A stretch of DNA of 64,000 bases, from the NCBI GenBank assembly GCA_947095535.1, contig OX352773.1, forward strand, positions 214,416,093 through 214,480,092. The letters are read 5' to 3'. Both the position numbers and the translations under genes were made by a program. Origin of the DNA: Poecilobothrus nobilitatus. Its lineage: Eukaryota > Arthropoda > Insecta > Diptera > Dolichopodidae. Each line of letters opens with the position of its first letter. Positions within the stretch are counted from its first letter, which is position 1. Positions 1 through 14,460 of the stretch are shown here, in pieces. The notes beneath the pieces were generated by a model. The model was not told the origin of the DNA, made no database searches, and worked only from the letters and a program-made list of their open reading frames with translations.

Positions 1-616
1 AATTTTTGAATTTATAAAAGAAAACTATAGTTGGAAAGCATTAACATATAAGAAGGCACAAATATACTGAATTAAATCTAAATTCTTAAACAATTTAGAA
101 GATATAAGCTAAATGTTTTTATATAGATATAATATTTTATATAGTAGACCTTAAATTACCTCTTATTATAACTAAAATGAGCAAGTCCTTTTTATTACAC
201 TTTAATTTTATATATTCTAAAAAAAAAACTTTTAATAAAAGACAATAGAATTTTTTTTTTTACTTTCTGATGCCTTTTTCAGTTTTGCAATATATTGAAA
301 TAAAAATTGAAATTTTCTTCTGAATCTTTTAAATTATGAATATTTTGATTAAAAGAATCAAATAAAAATTTTACCAAAAAAAAGAGAAAAGTAAAAAATT
401 TAAATATGGTAATTCTTTGATAATCTTTTAATTTTCTTTGAAATTTAAAATTTTAATTTACCTGTACTATTTTAAGTTTAAATTTGATAATTACTTGCTT
501 TGTTACCAATTGTGGTACCTGATTAGAAAAATAATACAATCTATAAATTTTATTTTGAATGTGTCTTACAATAAACTTCGAACAAAAAAGCAATCTCCAT
601 TAATATTTAAAAAAAA

Positions 617-1433
617 ACAAGGTAGAATGTAAACCAACGGTTTTTAAAAGCGCACACTTCCAAACTCAATACAAACTGTTTAGAAGTGTGACTTGCACAA
701 AAATTTGAAAATTTCATGTAATAAGAAAAAACGTGAAAATAGGACATTTTGGAAATTTTCAGGGGCCGTAATTCCGGAATCCTATATAACTAAGAAAAGC
801 CGTTAACACACATAAAAATATATTATTGAACCTTTAATTTTCATGTCTTGCCGAAGAAAAATTTGTGCAGGTGCCTAAGTTACAGGTGTCTAAAAATAGC
901 AAATTTTCAATTTTTGAGGCGTAATAACTCTTAAAGAGGGGGTGCTACCAACAAATTTTCTGAGAAAACTTATACTAATTCTAAAAGTTCTTTCTTGCCC
1001 CAAAATGGCAAGCCTCTATCTAGAAGCGTGCCGGAGTTATTAAAGTAGAAAAATCATGCAAAATTTGGTTTTCACATAACGGTAAATTTAAATACTAAAT
1101 TTAAAAAAATTGTATAATTAATTTACAAAATTAAAAAAAATACCTGTCGAATGACGTTTTCAGATTGAAAAAATCTTAAGCAGAACATAAGATATATGCA
1201 TTTAAAAATAGGGCTTTTTCAAAGTTTGAGGGGCTGTAGCTCCGTAATGGGTTAATGGGGCTACATGAAAAAGTTGTTCCACAAAATTATTTTTTTTATG
1301 AGACCTACCCATGGCTAAAATTTTTTTTCTCTATCTTTAACGGTGTAGAAGTTTTGTAAACAGACGGACGGACGGACAGAGTGAAACTAATAAGCACATT
1401 TTTTCAAAAATTTTTTTGGAAATGTGCTAAAAA
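617..1433 (+). mobile_element. Dispersed repeat family A, copy 1
   Basis: It starts ACAAGGTAGAATGTAAACC and ends GGAAATGTGCTAAAAA. The same ~820-850-bp sequence recurs at 46302 and 50401 and, divergent and inverted, at 10100. Near the start it has GCGCACACTTCCAAA, which pairs with the TTTGGAAATGTGC close to the 3' end, so the element has imperfect subterminal inverted repeats. A GACGGACGGACAGA run precedes the 3' end. No ORF; probably a non-autonomous DNA element. Confidence 0.75.
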
Positions 1434-4400
1434 CTAATGTTCATTTAATAATAAATTAAAATTATCAAATCTTTTTAAATCAATTCAAATTCAATTAAAC
1501 AGTTTAATATTATTTTTTGCTTTCATTTATTTATTTAATATTTTTATCATTTTCGTTAATTATCGTAATTTATAATATAATATATTATAATATAATAACT
1601 TCTAAAAAATCTGTAGCCTCTATCATGTGTGATTTACAATTTGCTTTTGATTTTATGCAGAGTTTTTTTTCCTTTTGCTAGCCAATATTTTCTTGCAGAT
1701 TAAGTACAAGAAAATAGATGTATCAAAGTACACATCAAAGTACATCTATTATAAGCAGTACTTCCAATTACCACGTGATCAAAAAATTTTCTTGCAATAT
1801 CACATATAAATTATGTAAAATTGATTGAATTACAGTAATAAGAATTTCGCATGCAGCAAAAAGACAAAAAACTAAAAAAAGAAAACGATTTGAAATTGAA
1901 ACATACTAAAATTCAAGAAAATTGAATATTCAATCGGGACCACCAGTGTATAAACAAACAATTTCAGTTTCAGTTGTCCATATACCTGATATATTAAACT
2001 CAATCATAATCATAAACAAGTTCATTCGGGACCGACTTTAAAATTACATTACACAACTACATAGTATTGTTTTTTTTTCTTATTTGTTTCTCCTATACAC
2101 AGTGGATGTGAAACAAAAAAAAAAAATGTTGTACATAAAAATTGCATTGTAAAGATGAGCTTTACAAAATAAAATTTCATAAAGGACACAATAAAGCAAA
2201 GTCGAGGACTGAAACAATATCATCTTTTAGTATTTTTCTACTAAAAATGAAAAATCTAATATTTTCATTCCTATTTTTTCATAACTAATGACTTAAATAC
2301 TCTTATATTCTCTTATTTTCCATGATTAGTTTTGACTTTAGGTCAAAGTATATCACATTATACTAAATATCGAAATAGTTATTACGGAAGTGAAAGAGAG
2401 AAGTAGTTGGTAAAAATAAATGTATACAAGATTAATCAGTATATTCAATAGAATTATAATCATTCAATTAAACGATTCATATATATAAGAAAATACTCAT
2501 TCTGTTAGTTTATATTATGTAGTTGTATGTAGTTTCAAAAATTATCTTACTTATTTTAGCTTAATTGATTTTTGTTTGTTTTATACACCTATAAATTAAA
2601 AATTTCGAAAATCATGAAAATATTTCTTTTAAATATTTTCCAATATTGAAACAATTTCCTGTCCAGAACTGCTAATATCATCATTTCTTTTTAACACTTC
2701 CTATAATACCTGCAGGATACTATATAAAAAAAAAAAAGATTTAAATTAAATGTTATGTTCTCTAAAGAAAACTAAGAAAATGAAATCCTAAATTTGACTT
2801 CCTGAATTTTAAACAACTACTGCAAAATTTTTTACAAAAATATCCTGTTAAAATATTTATAAATATAATAATCTCTAAAAGAATAGAATAGATTTTCTTC
2901 TATTCTATATAATATATACATATATATACTGTTTCAGATGCATTTTTCTGTTAATATTTTAAATAACTGAATATTTTATTTTAACCAAACTGCAACCACA
3001 ATTTGCACAACAATAATAACCAACAGATAATAATAATAATAAGAATAAAAATGAAAAAAAAAACAACATAAATTTAAACACAATATCTATTAAAAAGAGA
3101 GAGAGAGTGAGATAGAAATATTGAATAGAATGAAACTAGGGGATTTATTGATAAGTCTTTATAAATTTAAACAGTGTCGGTTTAAGAAATAAAATTAACA
3201 CCCAAAAATTTTTTATAGTCGGATTATGTGCTTGTTTTACTGATCCCGTATCCATATATGCACAATTATCAAAATAAAATAAACTATATTCAAACTAAAC
3301 TCAAATAGATAAAGGATACATAGTTTTTTGCAGAAATTTAATTTATACAGAAATCATTTTAAATTGCAATTTAAATAAGGTTTCTTAGTCAAGAGATTTG
3401 AGAGAGAAATCTAATATGAACATACTTAATTAAGATTTAACATTTATTCAGCATCACAAACATCTAAACAAACGTCTAAACGTAAAAGAATAAATTGCGA
3501 TTCAAATTCCGAGAAAAATCTAACACTGATGTTGTAACATTAATGTTGTAATTTTCCTAATCCAATTTGAATAAATTTAATTAAGGTTAGGAAAATAGGT
3601 TTAAATAATCTTGTGAGATGCGAAAACTGAAAAAAAAAACAAATCATTAAAATCTGAGGAAAGATCCTTGTTTATAAGAATATATCAAAAGCTAAATGAC
3701 TATAAAAAAAAACCTACAATCATATCAGTCATAGAATACAGCTAAGTAATACAGTTCCAACTTTAAGGTTCACAAAAGCTTATGTCTAACACAATCATTA
3801 GATAAAGACTAAGAAAAAAGGAAAGTTAAGTTTTTATATAATTTTAGCTCTTTTGTCAGTGATGGTTTATTATTAGATAATATTAGATATCTGTCGTATT
3901 ACAGCTCTTATTCTTAATATTATTCTCTACATTGAAAAAAAAAATCTAACCATAATCTCAATTGTTATAGCCTCAGTTACTATATATTATGTATGTATGT
4001 GTATCAAATACAATCTAGAAATTGTCAATTAAACTGACTCCAAATACGAGTATAATAGAAATAAATAATTTTATGTTTTATTTTTTCGTTTTTGTATTTT
4101 TGATTTATTAAATTTTAATCCTAAGAATAAATACATATGTAAATACTAAAATATTCTTATTTATCCTCTCTGTTTGTGCTTTAGCTGTTATAGAAACATT
4201 CATTATGTCATTTATATGTCTATATACATATACAATTTTAAATTCATATTTTACACATGTAGTAAAACTTGTTTGCTGTCAACATATGAAATTAACGGTA
4301 TTATAATTGTCATAATTGATTTTTTTTTTTTTATAGAAATTTTTCTACAATGAAGTTTGTATAGATGTGTATTTTATATAAAAAAAAAAATATATATTTA

Positions 4401-4930
4401 TATAATATATATGTAGTTATTGTTTATAGTTTATAGTTTAGCAACAATGTTGCTGCTGTACTTTTATTGTGTTTTTACAAAAAGAAAACAACTGAAAAGA
4501 ATAATTGAATGATAAAATTAAAATTAAATAAAAATATTGGGAATGAAATTAAATAAATAATTGTTTATTTTAAATCAATTTTTGAGAGACAAAAAAGATG
4601 AAAAAAAAAAAACAAAGAGAAAAAATTAAAAAGGAATTTGAATTAAATCAATCAAATTCAATTAAAAAAAAATAACTAAAAAAGGATAACTCTTTTTAAT
4701 CAAATTTTTTTTTTATTCAGGAAGTTAAAATTTAATAAAAATTCAATATATAATAGAAAAACAATAAAACTAAAGGTAGTAAATTTACAGTTCATTATTA
4801 TAAAAACTGACGATTTAAGTGGTTTTTTGGTTTTTAAATTAAGATAAAGTGAATCATAATTTTAGTGAAGTTAATTATTTTTGAATGTTAAATATATACA
4901 AGTTCTATAAAAGATATATTTAAAAATAAT
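1434..4930. other. No gene recognised
   Basis: AT-rich sequence with A/T homopolymers. The only structure noted is a short inverted repeat near 1713-1750 (AATAGATGTA / TACATCTATT). Confidence 0.5.
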
Positions 4931-4995
4931 GTGGCTAATAGAGTGGTTAGAATCCCTATCTCTCATTTGTAGGGGTTCGAATGTTAGTTTTCGAT
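4931..4995 (+). mobile_element. Isolated tRNA-like sequence
   Basis: TGGCTAATAGAGTGGTTAGAA resembles an A-box region and GGGGTTCGAATGTTAG a B box, 46 bp apart. No good acceptor stem is seen. Probably a SINE head. Confidence 0.45.
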
Positions 4996-7900
4996 TATAA
5001 TTTTGAAAATAATTGTAGCAATGAGAACATATTCCCACCAACGTATTCCCACTTCCCTTATCCATTAACTATAATATCCCGATTTCTTACACACTTTTCT
5101 TTTTGTTTTAATGTGCATATACACGTGGTGCAGATAACCACTAAAAATCGATTTTAAAATGATAATATTAAAACTCTTTTGAAATTTAGGAATCCTTATG
5201 TTTTTTTTTCTTTTTCAAACATTTTTTTCATTGATTTTTAAATTGCTTTATTATTTTCAAAAATTCAAACAATTTATTGATATTATTTTAATTACAATAA
5301 ATCGTTTCTAAAGGTTTCATTAAAAATATACCAAATTTTTTCGTAAACATGTTGTTATCACCAATTCGTTTTAATGAAATTAACCGACTCGGCCGTACCC
5401 GGTTAAACTTGTTATACGTATTATCAAAATATGTCATTAAATTAAAATTCAACATATGGAACTTTTAATTTTATTTTGGCACACTAAACCATTTAGCATT
5501 GTTATTTAATTTGTTTTGTATGCAAACAAAATTAAAAATTCCAATGGTTCGAACCCCAATTCAATGGCAAATTTTGATCATACGTATCACAAATCTAACA
5601 TGATATGGGAAATTACGATAAGTTATTAAGAAAAATTGATTAATTTATAAAACACCCAAATTCTGTGTATAAGAATAATTTTTTATATAAGAATATTTAA
5701 CTTAATTATTTCATCCAAATTATATAATTTTATTCCATATTGCTCATAATATAATCATTTAGCTTTTAACATGTAACATATTATTTATCATAATTAATCA
5801 AAATAAAACAAAATTAAAATGTATTTTTAAAAGATAATTAATTATTATAAAAATTAACAATTATTTTTAAAGATATTAAAGAAATAAAAAATTATTATTA
5901 TTTTTCATATTATATATATCTATACAACCATACGTACATACATACTATAATAAAACACTCCTACATTCTTCAAATTTCATTTCAAATATTTTTTAAAAAT
6001 TTTTCTTTCTAAAATTTTATTTCAGTTTATTTACTTAGAAAGTTTTAAATTTTATAAGTAAACTCTTAACAATCAGTTTTAAATATAATTTCATAAAAGA
6101 AAAAAATATACCAGCAGGATTTTTTTTTTTTTTAATATTATAGAATTCTTTGAGCCGTTAGTCTCCCATTTTTTTTTTTTCTTTTTGTTCCATTTAATTT
6201 TTTTTTGTTTTTTTTTTCTTGCTAACAAATAATCAACAAGTGAAACTTTTCGCTTGTGAAAGAAAAATCTGGAGTTTACAACTAAAATAAAAAAAGAAAA
6301 AAAAAAATTAAATTGAAATCGTGAAAATTCGTTTACATTACTTTGTGTAGAAAACTAATATTTAACTGTTAGTTAATCCCATCCAAATAAATTTACAAAA
6401 TATATTATATATGAATTTTATTTTTGTATACATTTATTAAAGCGCAATTTAACACACATAATATAATCTTTAACATTATGGTAGTGTATATATATATAGG
6501 TACTCTTATGTAAAATAAAAAATTTTCTTTTTTTTTTTTTTGAAAAAGCCTGGACCCTTCACATTCTAATGGAATGGAATGTGTAAACTTAATACAATGT
6601 TTTTTTTTAGAGGATACGAGTTGACAAATAATGGAGATTTCAACGAAAAAAAAAAAAAAACAGAAAAAAATAACGATATAAATAAAAAATTACTCTCATA
6701 TGTGTACTTTGAAATATACAGCAAAGATTCATATACACACACGCGAACAGATATAAATAAAGTTATCCTTGCGCTTGCAAAATTAAAAAGATTTTTTTTT
6801 TGGTTCAACAAAAAAAAAAAAAAAATACGATAAAGAAATGAAAAAATAAAGGTTTATTTTTAGTATACTTTAAGGCGCATCACTTGTTTTCTTTTTTTAT
6901 TTTTTTTACCTCATCTGCTCTAAGGGTACTTGATATCATTTTGAATGTCACACAATAAATAAGAGAAAAGTTTTTCAATGTTTTTTTAATTTTATTGTTA
7001 AATAAAGACCAAGAACTGCATTAAATTTAAATTGTCATATTAAATTGTAAATTAAAGTTAAAAAAAATGGTATGATTTTATTTTTATTTTTTATAACACG
7101 TTATTGGGAACTGTTAAAAAATTTCACGATTATTTTGATTGTGTGGTGAAAAAATTGAAACTGCGTTAAAAATTCCGATTTATAAGAAGGATAATAAATA
7201 AAAAAAAAAAAAAAAGAAGGGGGTTATTAAAATAATATGACTGAATTTTTATTTGGAATTCAGTTATACAGTAGAATTTTTTTTTTAATTTTTCTAATTA
7301 TACATAAAAGATGTAACTGTATGTATACTCGTATAATTAATAAGGATATAATTATTTATATTTTAATAAAAAATAGAGAAATTTTGTTTTTGAAAATAAT
7401 AGTAAAAATTAATGAAACCCGTCTAAATCTAAAGCTAAGCTTACTCTTAAGATTTAGTTACTTCAAAAAATTTTTTTAAAGAATTGTTTCCAAACTCTTT
7501 CTTGATAAATATAACTTCTTCTTTCTATTACCTTATATTTTCTATTTATTTTGACATTTATATTTTGAATATTATACTGTTAGCAGAATTTTCTATTTTT
7601 TTCTTCAAGATTTTATTGCCATTTTTCCGATTATGATATCTAAATGATCTGTCCACTAATGGATAATCACCCTTGCTTTTTTATTCTCTATGTACGCTAC
7701 CCGTCTGGCAATATATTCAAAATATCTTAGATATACATATATGATTAACTTATTACTGTTCATTGTACATATTCTCTTTTACGTTTAACTCTTAACTTCT
7801 TTCCAAGATATTTTAAGGCCCCTTCAGTACACTCAATTCTAAGCTGCCAATTCTATTTTTGCCGTTCGGTTTTATTGCTTATGTTTTTCAAAATATGTTA

Positions 7901-9339
7901 CAATATATTTGGAATAGTCTATCAGATTAAACAATACTCGTATTTGTATTTAATAACTCAAATATTATGTTATATTTTTGAAAAGATTGTCTAAATAAAG
8001 TAGTCAAAGATGTAAAACTTGATGGAGTAAATTAAATTAATTAAATTAATTTTAATTAAAATTAATTTTAGAAAAGACATAGTTAATCTTATCCTCATTT
8101 CACTTTCATTTCTATATTTTCTGTTCCTTGAAAAAGTTAATTATAATTTGGCACGTGAATCCTATGATACAGTTATTTTCTGTTTAGATTGTACATAATT
8201 TATGTATGTAATATTTTTGCAAATATGTTTTTTCTAATTTTTTTTTTTTGTTAATGTGCTTTTTTTTGCTTGTTCGCAAACATAATACAAAAAAAGCTCT
8301 TATATCAGTAAAAATACAAAAAAAAAGCAAAGATTAAACGAATAGATGTTAGTCAGAAGCAACGTTCCTCAATTAAAAATATTTTAATCACTATAAAAAA
8401 TAAAATGATTTTAATAAGTATATAAAAAATTTTTTTTTAATTTTATTATCATAATTTTTTTTGTTTTAAATTTAAGTGTAAACGACGGCAATCAAATAAT
8501 AAATGAATAATTCAATATTTGAAAAGAATTGGTTTACAATTGTTAGGTGTATATAAGCATTATGTAAAATTTTATTGTTAGGTGTATATAAAGCATTTAT
8601 ATAAAATTAATTAATCATTTAATATTGTAAGACATCATTCAAAATTAAATGAAAAACTAATTAACATTGTCTAAAAATTTCTGTAGCAGTAAAGAAAAAT
8701 TGTTTATGTCAAAAATTAATGTTTTCTATGTATAACGATATAATTAGGCGCTCAATAAACGATAAGAGAGAAGATTAGAGCAGCTATAAAAGCATAAATT
8801 TTCTTTACAATATTGTTTTTAATAAAAGTTAATTTTATTGTAAATTTATCTCGAAAAATGAATCATATCAAAAACAAAGAATTATTTTTATTATCCTCAA
8901 TTGCTACAAAATATTATAATTCAAAAAGTCACGAAAATAACTTTTACCTATTTATCTTGCGTATACGTTCTATATTAGTAGAGATAGATCTACGTTTAGA
9001 AAATTTAATCATCTTTATGAATATTTGAGACAATATCCAATAAAAAGTCATATATGAACATTCAATATGTTGTATTTAATTTAACAATGACAAGAACCAT
9101 TTTCTCTAGTAACATTTTTATTTTTTTTTTTTTCTTTTCAATTACTATGAAGAGTATATTAGGGCATTCATTAAGTATCTTATTATTTATATATGAATAA
9201 GATTCAGTTGTTTTTCACTAAACCGTTTAGTTATTCTTTACGATTATGAAACATAAAAATTCTATTTGTGCGCCATCTGTTATCTTATACAAAAATTTTT
9301 AGGTATTTTATATTACGATATTAATTACAACAAAATAAA
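4996..9339. other. No gene recognised
   Basis: The short open frames here (for example 6566-6833 on both strands and 7237-7479) are low-complexity Lys/Phe/Ile stretches with no family motif. A local duplication of GTTAGGTGTATATAA occurs at 8542 and 8579. Confidence 0.5.
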
Positions 9340-9412
9340 CTATGACCAGGATTTGAACTCGAGACCTTTCAATTTTGAGGTCGCCGACTTAACAACTACG
9401 CTATTTATCAAA
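9340..9412 (-). mobile_element. Isolated tRNA-like SINE head (family 2 type)
   Basis: Minus strand reads AGCGTAGTTGTTAAGTCGGCG, then CTCAAAATTGAAAGG and the B box GAGTTCAAATCCTGG. The acceptor stem does not pair, so it is not called a functional tRNA gene. Confidence 0.5.
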
Positions 9413-10099
9413 TTCTCTAGTACCATAATGCTTACATATTTTAAAGAAAAACTGTAAAAATGCTGGACAATGCATTGTATTAGTAAATTTTAATATTAAT
9501 TTTTCTCTACTGAATAAAATATTTTGACATTAATTTTAAAACAGAAAAATCAAATATTCTTATCGCTTGTATATAGTTGAGAAAATATAATAAAGCATAA
9601 GCAACGCTTTTATAGTTCACTGTTAATCAACGTTTTCTTTTTATATAAACATTTCAAAATAGAAAATTAATTTTTAATTTTCGACGCTTTGCTTTTACCG
9701 TCGCTCTTATTGTGTTTCGCAGCTGCAATATATAACAATAACAGATTAAGTTCTACAAAAAAGATTAATTTGTATTATGATACATCTACTAATCAATAGT
9801 TTGTAAATAATTAATCACTTTTTATTTAAATTTTTCCAAAATATGCATTTTGTGTATATAACAAAATAATTTCAGACAAAATTTATATTTCGTTTAGTAT
9901 GAAAAATAACATTCTCATAAATATTAATAATAATTGTGACACTTTACAAATAATTAATGTATTTAATTTTTAATTTAATTAAAATTTAATTATAAAAATT
10001 ATAATAAATGTTATTTTTTTACGTATATTAACTTTTAGAGGTTAATTTTTAACAATAATTAATTAAATTTAGTAATTTTTTCTTTTTGCAAAGTTTTAC

Positions 10100-10795
10100 T
10101 TTCTAACACATTTTTAAAAATAAAATTCATAAATTTGCTTATTAATTTCACTCTGTCCGTCTGTTGTATGTTTACATAATTTGCTAACGGTTTAAGATAA
10201 AACAATGCAATTTTAACCATAGGTAAGTTTTTAAAGAAAACTAATGAACAACTTTTTTATGTAGCCACAGCCATTACAAAGTTGCAGCCTCACAAAGTTG
10301 AAAAAAGTCATATTTTCAAATTTATTTGTCTCAGGGTTTGTTCAATTTTTTGCAAGTTAGTATTTAAATTTACCGTTATATTAAAATTAAATTTTGCAAG
10401 ATTTTGCTTCTTTTATACATTTGGAACATTTCTATATAGAATTATGAAATTTTTTTTAGAAAAAAGATCTTTCAGAATGAGTTACCTCAAAACAATTTTT
10501 TTTCTGTACCTTCCCTTTAAATTTCATTCAGGAAATATTAAAGGTCAGAAATTAAAAATTAGCTTTTTTTAAAAACCTACACAAAATTTTTCAAAGAAAC
10601 TTTACTTTTGCTTGTGTTAAAAGCTTTTCTTATCATTTTATAGGGTTTCCTAGTAAACTGAAGAAACTGCCTCTTAATTTTTCACAATTTTTTATTTTAT
10701 TAATAAATTCTAAGAAAATGTATTCTAAACTGTTTGTTTTTTTGTTTTTGCGACTTCAAAAATCGTTAATGTTACATTCTACCTTGTTTTATTTA
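10100..10795 (-). mobile_element. Dispersed repeat family A, divergent inverted copy
   Basis: Read on the minus strand it starts ACAAGGTAGAATGTAA (10795 downward) and ends through CAGAGTGAAATTAAT to a degenerate AATGTGTTAGAAA. It is clearly older than the other three copies. Open frames here are accidental. Confidence 0.65.
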
Positions 10796-10819
10796 AAAGT
10801 TGTATTTTGTAATTTTCTT

Positions 10820-11007
10820 CTTTTTTTTTTTTAATGGACTTCTCTGCCACATAAATATGGACAGGAAATTACACAGCCTTTCCTGTTCAGACGTGGCTGA
10901 AAATGTCGTAAGGAGGTATAACTCTTAACGTGTGTGGGATTCGAACCCACTCTCCCTTGATGTTACAGCTTTATTTTATACGCTCTTCCCACCAAGCCAC
11001 CCCCCGC
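10820..11007 (-). mobile_element. tRNA-derived SINE, family 1, minus-strand copy
   Basis: Read on the minus strand: GGTGGCTTGGTGGGAAGAGCG (A-box region), B-box GGTTCGAATCCCACACACG, body, then poly(A), which is the T-run at 10820-10831. AATTTTCTT on both sides (10811 and 11008) is a likely target duplication. Confidence 0.8.
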
Positions 11008-12300
11008 AATTTTCTTTTTATTAAGAACCAATTATTAATTTTTGTCAAAATCCAGAAGATGTAAAATGTTATAAACTTCAAGATGTAATTTTTCTAAATT
11101 ATATAAATTTAAAAGAACTTCAAAATGTTTCAAATCATTTTCAAAATATCCTTGCCAAATAATTATCATCTAATTGATGGTAATTGTTGTTTTTAATTAA
11201 AAAATAAAAAATATAAAAAAAGTTTATTGTTTTTTGTAAAGTTAAATTTATGTTTATAAATTCAATGTTTTAAAAAATTAAATCTTAGATAAGTTATCAG
11301 TTAATGATTATCACCGAAATTTAAATTGTATTCAACAGAGAATATATATACATATCATATAATTCACAACCAAGGTAACAAACACAAATTTTACAAGTTT
11401 TCATTAAAATTTTTTTTAAAAAATATCTAAAATCTTTAAAAAGAAAATTTTCATGTAGTAGATATCCTTTTCAAAAAAAAAAATTTTCTTTTTTTAACGA
11501 TGATCCAAAATACAAAGTTAGGAAAACTTTTAAAACTATTTTGTTGTTTTTAGAATATTTTCTTTCAAATATTGTGAAAATAGTATAATTTTTGAAAATA
11601 AGACATTTAAAAAGAAAAATTTTGATTTTAGGTAACTTTTTAACTTTTTTTAAGCAAATAATAATTAGAAGGTGTTCAAAATATATTTTATATTTTGTTT
11701 TTTCTTTTTTGTTAAAATAAGACAAAAATAGAACTTTATCCAGAAAGTTAAAAACAAAAATTTTTTCTAAAAGTTAGATGTCCTCTTTATTTACATGAAA
11801 CTGGTAACAATAAAAAAGAATAAAAAATTTCCATACCATACCTGCAAAATTATCAAATTACAAAAAAAAAGAATTTATTTTTCTATTTGTATCTAATCAT
11901 CTTTTTTTTTTTGTAAATATCCTTTGAATATCCTGAATTTTTGTTTACATTTAGTTTTTTTTCTCTTAGTTATATTAACTTAGCACTTCATATTGTAAAT
12001 ATGACTTGAATGTATAAATAGATGAATATAAACTATAAGGTAACGAAATAAAATATTCAAATGGTTTTTTTTTTTTAATATTCAGCATATATTGTTTTCA
12101 TTTTTAATATATTTATTGTACCATTCATTCTTATATTAATTAATGTGGTTAACATAATAAAAATTAATGAAACCGGAAAAAAAATTTTTTTTTTTTTTAT
12201 TATTTTACTTAGATAAATTATTAACAATTTCAGAAAATTCAATTTTAAATAACGTTAACATAAAATAGATAAATTCATATTTTCATTATAGATAAAATTA

Positions 12301-13099
12301 AGGTTGACCATGAAATCCTAAATACAAAATCTCTAATACAAAATCGCATAATATCAAAATTCCAAAATCCAAAATCCGAAAGCATAATTTCTTTTGAATT
12401 TTTTTTTATTTCGGATGTGGATCGATTTATTGAAAACAAAAATATTGAATACATGCCTAGATTACATATTTATATTTCCTTTTCTAAATATTGTAGAAAA
12501 ATCGTATAATTTTGATTTAATAACCTACTAAAAATCACTCCAAATTCAGAATATCGTATATACATAGAGTATATGTAAATGTTCTGTTAAGGGCGTAAAA
12601 CTCTGATTATGTAACCAATTAGAAAGTCCCTCCTACTTATTTATTTTAAATTATATTTAAGATTATAATGGAAGCTACCGTCCAGAAACTCTCCCCAAAC
12701 AAATGATTGAAACCCTGATTTTGAATCTACCTCTAAAATCTCCCCTAATTCAGAATCTTACATATACATGTACATATATAAATATTTAGAAAAAAGCGTA
12801 TAACTTTGATTTTAAATTTACTTCTAAAATCTCCTCTAAATCAGAATCTTGCACATACATATATATGTATATAAATATTATGGAAAAGGCGTATAACATT
12901 GATTTCATAACCATGAACTAAAAATCCCTTCAAATTCAGAATCTCACATTTACATATATAAGCAACATCAAACTACGCACCAAATTAATTTTTTTCTTAA
13001 TAATCCTGATGAGCCTTTTGGTATTTTGAGATTTTGCAATTTGCGTTTTTGATATTTTGTAAATTGTGATTTTTTTTTTTTGAATTTCACGGCGCTCCC
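12301..13099. mobile_element. Foldback-like element F1
   Basis: The left end (12301-12385) has AAATC-type units spaced 14-16 bp apart, some at a half period of 7-8 bp. The right end (about 13020-13090) has the inverse GATTTTG units at similar spacing. The termini are similar when one is reverse-complemented: AGGTTGACCATGAAATCC against GGGAGCGCCGTGAAATTC. The 8-bp repeat TAAAATTA flanks both sides (12293-12300 and 13100-13107; a ninth base mismatches). The interior holds units of about 110 bp containing CTCTAAATCAGAATCT-like and GCGTATAAC motifs, related to the core of the other copies. Confidence 0.7.
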
Positions 13100-13107
13100 T
13101 AAAATTA

Positions 13108-14304
13108 TTCTATTAAGGAAAGGTTTTGTTTTTTAGTAAATTTCGTATTAAAAAAAAACCGGTAAATTATGCCAAATTTTGTACTGTATCGAAAAAATTA
13201 ATATTTACAATTATTGATTAAAATAATGAATGTCAGGCAGATATATCTATAGCTCTCATAAATTTTCAATCTTTAATGAAAATACAATATTTTATCAAAG
13301 GTGAAAATACAGGCCGCCGTAAATTATGCAATAATTAATATGTATATGTAATTAATTCATTTTAAAGTTCGAACATTCTCAAGGTATATTGTAACCTTTA
13401 TCTTATAGATACGGTTTGGATAATGCATATCTTAGAAAATCATATTCAGTTTCATTACTAACCGGTACTGATTTTAAATTTAATTTTAAATTATTCATAA
13501 ATATAAACTTTAAATATATTCAAATAAATAATTAATTATTCAGATTTTTTTTTATTTCTTTATTTTCTCTACAATTTCTTAATTAGAGTTTGTTACCTAC
13601 ATATATATGTATGTAGATATATATTTTTTGGTTATTCTGTCAACAGATATACTAATTAAAATACTTTTGATAATTTTCTGTTTTTTGATTTTTTTTTTTT
13701 TTGTTTTTTATAGAAGTCAATATAAGATTCTAAATTTACATAATAATTGTTCAAAGTTTTTCGATTGATTGATTTTTTTTTTAAAATGTAACCAGGAAAT
13801 ACTTGAAACTAATTCTTTTTTAAGATATTTTTGAATATGTTATATAAAATAGTATAACAGTAAGAAAATGCTAATGAATGAAATTTATAATAAAAATTGA
13901 AAAGAGTTATTTTTAATTTGATATATGCACTATTGAAGAATGTATAATTTTGGAATAACTTTTTGAGTTTAGTTGGTTATTTTTAAGATATAAAATACCT
14001 AAAAGTTGCTTCTTTTATGTTTTATAAAGTAAAGAAATAGATTTTATTAACAGAGCTAATTTGTTAACTACAAAAAATTTTTGAAAACTTCAACTACTAT
14101 TTTATGTATATAACATAAGTAAATACCTATAAAAAAAAACAAAAAGGTACTTTAAAATTAAAATTTCAGTACTAAATATACAGAACTGATATTTTATAAT
14201 GTGAGTTATAAGATATGAATTAAAATTATTTGTTTATAATTTGATATTTTGTATATTATATATTTATATTTGTTTATTTTTAATATTTTTACAAATTTTT
14301 GCAG
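13108..14304. other. No gene recognised
   Basis: AT-rich sequence only; no motif or repeat beyond homopolymers. Confidence 0.5.
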
Positions 14305-14460
14305 GAGATACGGTTGCCTAGTGAATAAAAACGTATAAAAAAGAAAGTGTATATAAGAATAATTCCTCCTTACAACTTTTACAGCAACAGCTGAAAGGAC
14401 AAGACTTTGTAATTTCCGTGTCACATTTATGTGACATTCGAATAAATTTAAAAAAAAAAA
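14305..14460 (+). mobile_element. tRNA-derived SINE, family 1, internally deleted
   Basis: It keeps ATACGGTTGCCTAGTGAATAA at the head and CAGCTGAAAGGACAAGACTTTG ... CACATTTATGTGACATTCG at the 3' part. The region of the B box has been lost. It ends in poly(A). Confidence 0.6.

Noticed and set aside
7620..7880. Possible transposase or RT remnant on the minus strand
   Set aside because: Slightly higher GC but no conserved motif could be read; stops interrupt every frame.
10282..10572. 96-residue ORF with a hydrophobic profile
   Set aside because: It lies within the divergent minus-strand copy of repeat family A.
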